Positions 35,305 to 43,817 of a stretch of 64,000 nt of DNA are shown one piece after another; within the stretch, counting starts at the first letter, position 1; each line of letters begins with the position of its first letter. The DNA is from an uncultured Lentisphaeria bacterium (GTDB lineage: Bacteria; Verrucomicrobiota; Lentisphaeria; Victivallales; UBA1829). The position numbers and the translations under genes are program-made. The stretch is from NCBI GenBank assembly GCA_949282305.1, contig CASDPB010000013.1:1-64000 (forward strand), given 5' to 3'. Below the pieces are notes generated by a model. It did no database searches. It saw only the letters and a list, made by a program, of their open reading frames with translations, and was not told the origin of the DNA.

Positions 35305-36918
35305 TCAGTTACCGGCAGGTACCGCTTCGGTATTGTTTTCTGCTTTATTTTCAGACGTCTGCTGGGCTTCCAGAAGCAGCTGCGCCTTGATGCGGTCTGC
35401 GATTTCTCCGGGCAGATTGCGGATACACGTCTGTGCGATTTCCGAAGTCATCTGGGCGAACGGCGGCAGTTTTGTGCGTTCTTCAGTGCCCATATCCTTC
35501 ATATAACGGTTGTAAGCCATTCTGGCGAGCTGGAGATGAGCATCCGCGGCTGTCTTGTCCCCGTAACCCAGGAGAAGACAGCTCCGGAAAATCAGGCCGT
35601 TGATCATATCATTTGCCTGTTTGAATCCGGCATCCTTGATTTCCTCCTGCCAGTGCTTCAGAACGAACTGGTCGAAAGGCAGACGGGTATCCCGGTCTTT
35701 CTTATGATCCGACAGATAGTCATAGAACTCCTGCGCCTTGGTGTATTGTCCGTAGCTGTACATCGTGGTAATGGCACGCGACATGAAGTTTTCATACGCA
35801 TCGCGGAACGATTTGATGTCCGGGTTCTCCTGAATTGCATCCAGGTAGGACTGCCGAACTGCGTCGGCAACGGAGAAATTCGGGATCAGCAGGAAATTCT
35901 CGGCGGGCTTGTCTCCGGGGAACAGCATACGGCCGTTCGTAAACGTTACCTGAAGCGATTGCGTAATCATGCGGCTGCAGTCCACGCTTTTACGGTCCGG
36001 ACTTTTTTCAATGCCGAGCATCGCCCAGTAAATCGCGAAAGACTCCGGCAGAAACCAGTCCAGGTCGCCGTATTTTTCATTGACTCTTAAAATGTCGGAC
36101 GGTGCCAGCATGGTGGCGTCCTTTAGCCATCTGACGCGCAGATAGTTCGTAATCAGTTTGACTTCATCCTTGTTTTTCATCCCCGCCGCCAGTTTTTCCG
36201 GAAATACTCCTTCGGCTTCACGGAATGCCTCGGAAAGCGACTCCAGCGAATCGTATCCGGCATCTTTCATTTCGATGAAGAAGGTCGATTCCGGTTTGAG
36301 CGCCTCTCTCAGCCCCGCTTCCGTCGCGGGGGTCTCGGCGAGCTCTTTCCAGTCGGGATAATGTTCGCCGAGAATTGTAATCATCCGAAGCCCCATCTGG
36401 TATTTATAATAGCGCTGGGCGTCATCCAGAATATTCCCAAGTTTATGCTGATAAATCCATCCGAGCTCCTTGTAAAGCACCGGATCATTCGGGTTGTACT
36501 GCAAGGCCTCATGATAAAGATCAATTCCCTTGTTGACCCAGCGCCAGCGGTCCACCGGCGAGCTGTACGTTACGGAGATATTGTATGCCATGTTCCACGC
36601 CAGATATGCGGCTGTGGCTGTGGATTTCGGCTGCAGTTTCATGATCCAGGATGCCAGCTGAACCATCTCGAAGTATTTGCCCTGTTCCTGCATGGAAATT
36701 GCGCGGAGCCAGAGAAAGTCCGCAATCAGACCGCGGAATCCTCCGAGGGCAACCGTTGTGAACGCCACCATCGGAGGCGCTCCTTCCACAAACTGTTCGT
36801 CAATAAGTTTGTTTTCCCTGATGCTGTTGTCCAGGCGCGACTGAACGAACATATTGCCCGCCAGAAGAAGAATTCCAGCCACAAATGCGATTAAAACGAT
36901 TGGACGTTTTTCTGTCAT
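35305..36918 (-). CDS. Membrane-anchored helical-repeat protein at the end of the SPFH operon
   Basis: The product is 537 residues. An N-terminal membrane helix (about 7-24) is followed by a long helical domain. TPR-like units are visible, such as KLQPKSTATAAYLAWNMAY, ALQYNPNDPVLYKELGWIY and KAQEFYDYLSDHKKD. The DFLWLRAISMQEQGKYFEMVQ segment is distinctive. It follows the ABC permease by 12 bases. Its position suggests a scaffold for the exporter. No enzymatic motif is seen. Confidence 0.7.
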   Translation of the reverse strand: MTEKRPIVLIAFVAGILLLAGNMFVQSRLDNSIRENKLIDEQFVEGAPPMVAFTTVALGGFRGLIADFLWLRAISMQEQGKYFEMVQLASWIMKLQPKSTATAAYLAWNMAYNISVTYSSPVDRWRWVNKGIDLYHEALQYNPNDPVLYKELGWIYQHKLGNILDDAQRYYKYQMGLRMITILGEHYPDWKELAETPATEAGLREALKPESTFFIEMKDAGYDSLESLSEAFREAEGVFPEKLAAGMKNKDEVKLITNYLRVRWLKDATMLAPSDILRVNEKYGDLDWFLPESFAIYWAMLGIEKSPDRKSVDCSRMITQSLQVTFTNGRMLFPGDKPAENFLLIPNFSVADAVRQSYLDAIQENPDIKSFRDAYENFMSRAITTMYSYGQYTKAQEFYDYLSDHKKDRDTRLPFDQFVLKHWQEEIKDAGFKQANDMINGLIFRSCLLLGYGDKTAADAHLQLARMAYNRYMKDMGTEERTKLPPFAQMTSEIAQTCIRNLPGEIADRIKAQLLLEAQQTSENKAENNTEAVPAGN

Positions 36919-36930
36919 AGCCGTTCCGCC

Positions 36931-38367
36931 CTATTGTTTCATTGCCTGAGCGACTTCTCTGCGCCAGTAGAGATAAATTCCCAGTGCGCAGAGCGGAAGC
37001 CCCTTCAATATGATGTTGAAAACCAAAAGCTGCACGATGAATCTGTATTCAATCAGTTCTCCTGTCGCAAGCGAGCCGGAGACAAAGAAATTCTGAATCG
37101 GAATCAGCAGAGACATCATGACCTTGCCGGTATAGGTTCCGATGGCATCCAGGTAGTTGACGTCGATTCCTTCACTGGTCGAGTCGATGGAGGTGATGAT
37201 GTAACTTGAGAACATGCCGGTAAGGACGTAAGATATTGTAATGAAGATCGCCGTCGGCATGGAAAGAAACGCCGATGCGGAACAGGCAATCAGTCCGAGG
37301 GCAAAGATCCCAAGCGCCGTCGTGAAGACTGCGCGCGCGTAGTTGTTGAGAAACGATGCCTGTTTAATCAGAAGCCGAGGACTGTCCGTTACCTGAAAAT
37401 GAAGTGTTTCCGCACCCGGCTGCCCGAGGTTGGCGAAACGAAGATATGCCGTCCCTTCATAAATCAGAGTCGAGCCGTTGACGGGGAATTCATTGTAAAT
37501 GCCGCAGACAATCTGCTCCGGCGGTTTCTGAATCTGATATTCCCGGCGGTCAATGACTTTCTTCGGTTCCGTTGTGGAATTTTCGTCATAAATCGTTTGA
37601 ACATAACGGAGCAGCCACGTTCCGAATGCCATCTTCTGATCTTTGGAGAAGAGAGTGCCGGAATAGATTTTGTAGCGGACAAAAACCGGACCGTCATAAG
37701 ATTTCGGCAACGTATTGTAATACCACTGCTGAACTTCGCCGGGCCGCACTTCTCCCATTTTCGACAGGATTTCCATTTTGACCGTTTCCAGATATTTGCG
37801 GCGTTCCGCCCCGTCCAGGTTCAGCGGTTCTCCCCGCAGTCTGGCTTTCTCAATCCGTTTCGCTGCCTCCTGCTTGACCTGCTCATCCAGATTCTCGATG
37901 ACTGGCAGATAGCTCCTGCGCCCTGCGAAAACTTCATTTTCCATCTTTGCGCGTTCTGCCGGTGTGAATTTCTGCCGGTTGTACTGGAACATGACAAACG
38001 CATAAATGAATACCGCGGCAATGATAAGCAGAACCAGGTGAATCAGGAAAACTCCCGCGAATTTGCCGAACCATATCGTAATGCGGGAAACGGGTTTTAC
38101 AACAATCATGTGAAACTGTCCGTTTTCCATATCCGTGCAGAATTCAGAGCACGAGAGCCAGATAATGGAGGTGGAAAGAATCAGCGCCACGATTCCCGTG
38201 CTGTATTCCAGCATGACCTGAATGTAGCCATAGGCAGTGCCATCGCCTTTGATCGTATTCGGAACGAGGATGACGCAGACAATCAGCAGGAACAGTAGAA
38301 AACGGAACACATTGGACCGCATCGCCGACCGGCAGGTAAGTTTGACTATTGCGAGAAATGATGTCAT
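36931..38367 (-). CDS. ABC-2 type exporter permease
   Basis: The product is 478 residues. Membrane helices appear near 17-36, 55-75, 100-128 and, after a large soluble part (about 130-335), four more between 340 and 470. The segment DMENGQFHMIVVKPVSRITIWFGK, before the third helix, is typical of ABC-2 permeases. The big loop, rich in Glu/Lys/Arg, probably lies outside the membrane. The ATP-binding partner is encoded just upstream (13-base gap). The cargo is unknown. Confidence 0.8.
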   Translation of the reverse strand: MTSFLAIVKLTCRSAMRSNVFRFLLFLLIVCVILVPNTIKGDGTAYGYIQVMLEYSTGIVALILSTSIIWLSCSEFCTDMENGQFHMIVVKPVSRITIWFGKFAGVFLIHLVLLIIAAVFIYAFVMFQYNRQKFTPAERAKMENEVFAGRRSYLPVIENLDEQVKQEAAKRIEKARLRGEPLNLDGAERRKYLETVKMEILSKMGEVRPGEVQQWYYNTLPKSYDGPVFVRYKIYSGTLFSKDQKMAFGTWLLRYVQTIYDENSTTEPKKVIDRREYQIQKPPEQIVCGIYNEFPVNGSTLIYEGTAYLRFANLGQPGAETLHFQVTDSPRLLIKQASFLNNYARAVFTTALGIFALGLIACSASAFLSMPTAIFITISYVLTGMFSSYIITSIDSTSEGIDVNYLDAIGTYTGKVMMSLLIPIQNFFVSGSLATGELIEYRFIVQLLVFNIILKGLPLCALGIYLYWRREVAQAMKQ

Positions 38368-38380
38368 TGTCCGCCTCGCA

Positions 38381-39559
38381 TCACTTTGAATCTTTCGGTG
38401 AAAGAATGTCCTTCAGCTTCTCATTGGCTTCCGAAAGGTCGATCTTCGGCGATTCGGGTTCTTCTTTCTTCTGTTTCTTCCTGCGCAGGAGATCGTCACT
38501 GAGGTCTTCCAATGCCTTGGTGTCGATTTTCGGCGCCTCCGCAACAGGCTCCTGCGGTTTTTCCGCTTCCTTGTCTTTCTTCGTCAGGGAGTCGAGAAGC
38601 TCTCTTGCCGACTCTTCCTGGGCATCCGCGGAAAGATACTCGGCAATATGTCCGCCGGAACGCGCACCGTAGGTTTCGACACTTTCAGACTGTGCTTTGT
38701 TGACCACGTCAAGGAAGAAGTCTTCCAGCGACATGCGGGGATGATCCACCTTGAACTGATCGTCGGAAAGTGAACTGCGCAGAATGGCAAGGACTTTTTC
38801 CATGACTTCCGGCGGAAGCTGCGGGGTCGTGATGCGGTTGGTTCCTTCAATTGTAAGAAGCTCGTTCAATGTGCCCTGCGCCCGTATCTGACCACCGTAA
38901 AGAATAATGACACGGTCGCAGACATCTTCAATATCGCTGAGCAGATGACTTGTCACGATGACGGTTTTCCCGCGTTTTTTCAGCATGTGAATCAGATCCT
39001 TGACTTCACGGCAGCCGAGCGGGTCAAGCCCGGAGGTCGGTTCATCAAGTATCAGCAGGGACGGGTCGTTGATCATTGCCTGGGCAAGCCCGATTCGGCG
39101 GGACATTCCCTTGGAAAATTCTCCGACGGGACGGTTTTTTGCATGGGACAGTCCTACCATTTCAAGCAGCTGTTCACTCCGTTTTCTGCGTTCCAGTCCG
39201 GAAAGATTGAACAGCGACCCGAAGAAATCCAATGTCTCATAAGCGGTCAGATATTTATAAAGATAGGACTCTTCCGGCAGGTAGCCGATCAGTCGCTTGG
39301 TATCCACGTCGCGCGGCGATTTGCCGAAAACCGTAAGGCGTCCGGCAGTCGGATAAAGCAATCCGAGAAGCATCTTCACAGTAGTGGACTTACCGGAACC
39401 GTTCGGACCGAGCAGCCCGAGAACTTCGCCTTCTCTGACTTCAAAATCAAGGTCGTTGACGGCCTTTGCCTTCGGGCGGTTCCAGAAATCCCTGAACTCT
39501 TTGACAAGCCCTACGGAACTTACTACAATATTCGATTCTTTTGTCGCCGTCTCAACCAT
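38381..39559 (-). CDS. ABC exporter ATP-binding protein with charged C-terminal tail
   Basis: The product is 392 residues. Walker A is GPNGSGKST, the signature FSKGMSRRIGLAQA and Walker B LLILDEPTSGLDP, with the switch His in VTSHLL. The first 300 residues are a normal ABC-2 ATPase (DrrA/CcmA type). The last 90 form an acidic/lysine-rich tail (for example KKQKKEEPESPK) without known fold. The ATG at 39559 follows GAGGAT. It belongs to the SPFH operon and pairs with the permease downstream. Confidence 0.88.
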   Translation of the reverse strand: MVETATKESNIVVSSVGLVKEFRDFWNRPKAKAVNDLDFEVREGEVLGLLGPNGSGKSTTVKMLLGLLYPTAGRLTVFGKSPRDVDTKRLIGYLPEESYLYKYLTAYETLDFFGSLFNLSGLERRKRSEQLLEMVGLSHAKNRPVGEFSKGMSRRIGLAQAMINDPSLLILDEPTSGLDPLGCREVKDLIHMLKKRGKTVIVTSHLLSDIEDVCDRVIILYGGQIRAQGTLNELLTIEGTNRITTPQLPPEVMEKVLAILRSSLSDDQFKVDHPRMSLEDFFLDVVNKAQSESVETYGARSGGHIAEYLSADAQEESARELLDSLTKKDKEAEKPQEPVAEAPKIDTKALEDLSDDLLRRKKQKKEEPESPKIDLSEANEKLKDILSPKDSK

Positions 39560-39576
39560 CGCAAAGATCCTCTGAT

Positions 39577-41643
39577 TTATTGTTTTGCTTCTTCCGCAGC
39601 TTCCTGAATCAGTGCCCGGCGCCAGGAGTTCAATTCCTGGCTTGTCGCATCTTCCCCGGTCCGGAGAAGACGGGCGCTGTTGAATATGATAATCAAGGTG
39701 CTGCATGTGTGGAACATCGCGGCGGCAATCGGTCCCATCCATCCGAAGACGGACAAAACGATACCGCACAGCACAAACAGGAAGCCGAATGCAACGTTCT
39801 GGTGGATGATCGTGCTTGATTTTCTAGCCAGCATGATTAACATGGGAATACGGCGCAAGTCATTGGTCATCAAGGCAATGGAGGCACTGTTGATGGCAAT
39901 GTCGCTTCCGATTGCACCCATTGCGATGCCGAGATCGCCTGCCGCAAGCGCGGGCGCGTCGTTGACACCGTCTCCGACAAATGCAACCAGGCTGTTCTTC
40001 TTCAGTTCCTCAATGTAAGCAACTTTTCCTTCCGGAAGGCAGTCGCCTTTGAACTCGTCGATATTCAATTTCGCGGCAACTCCCTTCGCGACGCTTTCAC
40101 GGTCGCCGGTGACCATGGCGCAACGTTTGATTCCGAGTTCCTTCAGACGGCGGATTGCTTCTGAGGATTCAGAACGGATTTTATCGCGGAAGCCGATCCA
40201 GCCGATCAGTCTGCCATCCTGTGCCACGTAAACCACACTCATGCCGGAGGATTCTTCCGGCTGTGTCTCGGGGAGCGCGATATTGAACGCCTTCAGCCAG
40301 ATTGCCCGTCCGACCAGCGTCGCCTTGCCGTTCAGAGTGCCCTCCACACCGGTTCCGGGAGTTTCCTTGAAGTTCATGACCTCCTGAGGCTGAATGCCGA
40401 CCTCTTTTGCCAGTTTCTGAAGCGCAAGGGCCGTCGGGTGATTGCTGTGTGCTTCAATGGAAGACGCAATCATCAGGAGTTCCGCAGGCTCGACGCCGTC
40501 AACAGGCCCGAGTTTTGCAACTGCAAGCTGACCTTCCGTCAGGGTTCCGGTCTTGTCAAATACGAATGCCCGTATTCTGGAGGCAAGTTCCACAAGATGG
40601 CTGACATTCTTGACCAGGATGCCGAGGCGTGCCGCCGCAGCCACCGAAGCGACCACCGTGGTCGGAGTCGCGAGAACCACTGCGCACGGGCAGGCGATCA
40701 CCAGCAGAGTGATGACACGCTCCATGTCTCCATTGGAGAGCCACCAGGTGATGATGGCAAGCATCAGGATTGTCGGCGTATAGAATGCCGCATATTTGTC
40801 AATCAGCCGGACTACTGGAGTTTTACTTTTCTCCGCGGCGAGAATCATGTCTTTGACCTTGCCGAGCGTAGTGTCACTGCCGACTTTCGTGATTTTGACG
40901 TCCACGCTTCCGGAAAGGTTCTGCGTGCCGGCGAAAACATCGTCGCCGACGGTCTTGTCCACGGGAAGCGATTCGCCGGTGATTGAAGCCTGGTTCACCG
41001 CGCTGATCCCGTTGACAATTACGCCGTCCACCGGGAAATTGTCGCCGGGACGGACGTTGATGATGTCTCCGAGTGCGAGTTCGGCAACTTTTACCTCTGT
41101 GGCTACGCCGTTCACCAGTTTGCGCGCCGTATCGGGAGCAAGACGGATCAGCTCTTCAATGGAACGCTGTGCACCGCTCGCCGTGTGTGTTTCAATGATG
41201 ATCGTCACCAGCAGAAAGAACGCGATGATGCCAGCTTCCCGGAAATCCGCCGAGGTGAAGGCGGCGAGAATGGCCAGCGCCACCAGTTCATTCATGTAGA
41301 CACGTCCCTCGCAGAGATCCTTGACCGCAGTCAGGATGATCGGAAACGCCAGAATGACCGCGCCGATGAAAGCGCAGAGCTCCGCGGCAAATGTCTGTTC
41401 GGGCAGAAGCCAGAGGAAAAGATAGGAGTTCAGAATCAGGAAGCCGCCTACGACAGCAAAACCGATTCTGCCCATGGATCTGCCGTGCCCTACGCCTTCT
41501 CCGATCGGTGCGCCGCAGGAAATGCAACGTGTCGGCTCTTCCGGAGAAGCCTCATGATGATGTCCGCATCCGCAGGCGGAAGTATGCTCATGCGCGTGAT
41601 CGTGTGCGCATCCGGGACCGTGTTTGTGTGCTGTTTCACTCAT
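39577..41643 (-). CDS. P1B-type metal-transporting ATPase with His-rich N-terminus
   Basis: The product is 688 residues. The start (about 1-32) is packed with His and Cys, then CISCG. The core shows TGES, ACPCAVVLATPT, DKTGTLTEG, the SNHPTA nucleotide-site His-Pro pair and GDGVNDAPAL. No ferredoxin-like HMA domain is present. The last membrane helix has MFHTCSTLIIIFNSARLL, where zinc pumps show an Asp and copper pumps a Met/Ser pattern, so the metal is uncertain. It overlaps the preceding SPFH gene by one base (TAATG). Confidence 0.88.
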   Translation of the reverse strand: MSETAHKHGPGCAHDHAHEHTSACGCGHHHEASPEEPTRCISCGAPIGEGVGHGRSMGRIGFAVVGGFLILNSYLFLWLLPEQTFAAELCAFIGAVILAFPIILTAVKDLCEGRVYMNELVALAILAAFTSADFREAGIIAFFLLVTIIIETHTASGAQRSIEELIRLAPDTARKLVNGVATEVKVAELALGDIINVRPGDNFPVDGVIVNGISAVNQASITGESLPVDKTVGDDVFAGTQNLSGSVDVKITKVGSDTTLGKVKDMILAAEKSKTPVVRLIDKYAAFYTPTILMLAIITWWLSNGDMERVITLLVIACPCAVVLATPTTVVASVAAAARLGILVKNVSHLVELASRIRAFVFDKTGTLTEGQLAVAKLGPVDGVEPAELLMIASSIEAHSNHPTALALQKLAKEVGIQPQEVMNFKETPGTGVEGTLNGKATLVGRAIWLKAFNIALPETQPEESSGMSVVYVAQDGRLIGWIGFRDKIRSESSEAIRRLKELGIKRCAMVTGDRESVAKGVAAKLNIDEFKGDCLPEGKVAYIEELKKNSLVAFVGDGVNDAPALAAGDLGIAMGAIGSDIAINSASIALMTNDLRRIPMLIMLARKSSTIIHQNVAFGFLFVLCGIVLSVFGWMGPIAAAMFHTCSTLIIIFNSARLLRTGEDATSQELNSWRRALIQEAAEEAKQ

Positions 41644-42812
41644 TATTTCTGATCCTTCGCTGTCTTGTCTTCATTTTTCTTGATTACAGGTTCCGGATTA
41701 AGTTTCAGCCTGAGTTCCTGTTTTGAATTCGGGACTTTGCTCAGGATGAACTTATCTTTCACGAGCGCCATGGAGTCCGCGAGCGTGGTGGAGTAAAGCG
41801 AAACCATCACGGCGTCCGGGTTTTTCTCATATTCTTTCAGGATTGCCTCGAAATAGGAAATATCAGCTTTGACTTCCGCTTCAATGCGTGCCTTGTAGGA
41901 TTCCGCATTGGCAATGATCATTGCCGACTGGGATTTTGCACTGTTGGCCATTTCAATTGCTTTGGCTTTGGCTGTTTCGATTTCGATTGTCGCCTGTGTG
42001 CTTGCGCTTGCCGCCTCGTCGAATGCGGCGATTGTCTGGAGAGGCGGACGTTTGACCGGGAGTGCGAGGCTTTCCACCGCGACACCGATCTGCATGTCAT
42101 TGAGCTGTTTTTCCAGCTGGGCCTGAACCGCGTTGATGTAGTCGGTCGTCTTGTTATAGAGAATATCCTTGATGTCCCATGTGGCGGTTACTTTGATGAT
42201 GCACTCGTCCAGCACATTTTTTAGCATTGTTATCGCACCGCGCGTTCCGAGCAGTTCTCCGTCGGGACCTTTCATCACCTCGTCAGGATCAAGAGGACGT
42301 TCCGGGGTAAGGCATTTTTCATAGTAGACTTCAGGGTTCTGCACCCGGTAAACGAGTTCCCATTCGCTGTGGAGGATGCTGTTGTCGCCGGTCAGCAGGA
42401 AGCCGTCTTTGCCAGGCGTCAGCGTCGCATTCGGAGAGGCTCCGTTCTGCTCGTTCTTACGCTCCGTGATGGAGGTGCGGTCTGCGGGCATGAACGTCAT
42501 GCTGCGGATTGTCTGGTTGGTCTTCGGCACCCTGATGACCTTGCTCACCGGATACGGGAAACTCCAGTAGACTCCGCCGAGTTCGTATTTATTTGTCAGC
42601 TTGCCGAACTGCAGCAGCAAAACAGATTCCTTTGTGGAGTCCACGATGAAAAAGCCGCCGAGAGTGAAGAACCAGACGACCATCAATGCGATGATGATCG
42701 TCAGCAGTGTGAAGAACACTTTGAACATCCGCGAAACAGCCAGCATTCCCTGAGAGAACTGCCCGCTGTCCGCCGTGTCCATCGCATTCTGGTATCTGTT
42801 ATCGTTTTCCAT
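41643..42812 (-). CDS. SPFH-domain membrane protein (HflK-like)
   Basis: The product is 389 residues. One membrane helix (about 31-52) is followed by an SPFH domain (STKESVLLLQFGKL, then WSFPYPVSKVIRVP). A long Ala/Glu/Lys helical part (around 255-320) precedes a beta-rich end, as in HflK. HflK and HflC form a membrane cage around the FtsH protease. A VMKGPDGELLG insertion of about 20 residues lies in the middle. It is the third SPFH gene of the operon. Confidence 0.8.
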   Translation of the reverse strand: MENDNRYQNAMDTADSGQFSQGMLAVSRMFKVFFTLLTIIIALMVVWFFTLGGFFIVDSTKESVLLLQFGKLTNKYELGGVYWSFPYPVSKVIRVPKTNQTIRSMTFMPADRTSITERKNEQNGASPNATLTPGKDGFLLTGDNSILHSEWELVYRVQNPEVYYEKCLTPERPLDPDEVMKGPDGELLGTRGAITMLKNVLDECIIKVTATWDIKDILYNKTTDYINAVQAQLEKQLNDMQIGVAVESLALPVKRPPLQTIAAFDEAASASTQATIEIETAKAKAIEMANSAKSQSAMIIANAESYKARIEAEVKADISYFEAILKEYEKNPDAVMVSLYSTTLADSMALVKDKFILSKVPNSKQELRLKLNPEPVIKKNEDKTAKDQK

Positions 42813-42836
42813 TTGTATTCAATCCCCGTTTTCCCG

Positions 42837-43787
42837 TTATTTTTTAGGCGCGTTTTCCTGTTCGAGGGAACCGACCTTGATTTTGAAAATATCGAAAGGA
42901 GTTGCTTCCGTATCAAGAATCAATGTGGTTTTTGTGCCGAGAATGCGTTTCAGAGAGTCCAGTTTCCGCAGGAACGCGGCGAGCTCCGGGTTTTTGTTGA
43001 ACACGGAATAGTATTCCGCCGCTTTGGCATCGCCGGCAGCCATCAGCTCCTTGGCTTTGGCTTCCGCTTTGGTGATTTCTTCACGCTTATTCTGATTGGC
43101 TCTGGTCTTGATGTTTTCCGCTTCAACATTGCCGCGCTGCTTTTCTTTGATCGCAGCTGTTTCGCGCTCGGTCTTCATGCGTTTGGCGATTTCGCCGGAA
43201 ATTTTTTCGGGGACGCTGATTGTGCGGATGCCGACTTTTACAACTTCAATTCCGTAACGTTCCATGACGTCCGGGGCGATCAGCTTGAACATGTCCTCTT
43301 CCATCTGGGAGAGCTTCATCTTCTTGGGATCCGTATTGATCATCTGGTCAAAACGGTATTTGCCGACAACCGCGCCTTTGGCGGTTCTCATCCGGTTGCT
43401 CAGGTATTCTTCCGCGGACGCCAGGCTTTTTGCCGCATTTTTGAATCTGGAAAGATCTTTGATGCTGTAGATGGTGTAAATTCCGATGATTACGTTCTTT
43501 TCATCGGAGGTCATGGTTTCCTCCAAATTGCCGACGGTGCCGTCGAAACAACGCTGGCGGATGTCGTATTTCACGATTTCCTGAATGGGAAGAGGCCACC
43601 GCAGATGCAGTCCCGGACCGCGTTCCCCGGAAATTTTACCCATGGTGATGACCAATGCCCGCTCATTCTCCTGAACCTGATACGTAAAGATCGCCATGAG
43701 AAATACGGCGGCAACGATAAGGCCGAGAAGTATTGTGGACCAGTATACCGGCACCTTAGAAACTTTTTCAGGACTGCTCTTCGACAT
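42837..43787 (-). CDS. HflC-like SPFH protein
   Basis: The product is 316 residues from an ATG at 43787 with GGAG nine bases upstream. A membrane helix lies at about 15-36. The SPFH core begins VQENERALVITMGKI and PGLHLRWPLPIQEI. The central part matches HflC, including VGIRTISVPEKI. The coiled-coil helix (ETAAIKEKQRGNVEAENIKT, then TKAEAKAKELMAAGDAKAAEYY) is followed by a short C-terminal strand. It likely assembles with the HflK-like product of the next gene. Confidence 0.88.
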   Translation of the reverse strand: MSKSSPEKVSKVPVYWSTILLGLIVAAVFLMAIFTYQVQENERALVITMGKISGERGPGLHLRWPLPIQEIVKYDIRQRCFDGTVGNLEETMTSDEKNVIIGIYTIYSIKDLSRFKNAAKSLASAEEYLSNRMRTAKGAVVGKYRFDQMINTDPKKMKLSQMEEDMFKLIAPDVMERYGIEVVKVGIRTISVPEKISGEIAKRMKTERETAAIKEKQRGNVEAENIKTRANQNKREEITKAEAKAKELMAAGDAKAAEYYSVFNKNPELAAFLRKLDSLKRILGTKTTLILDTEATPFDIFKIKVGSLEQENAPKK

Positions 43788-43817
43788 AATTTTGTTCTCC
43801 AATATTTTAATTATTAT

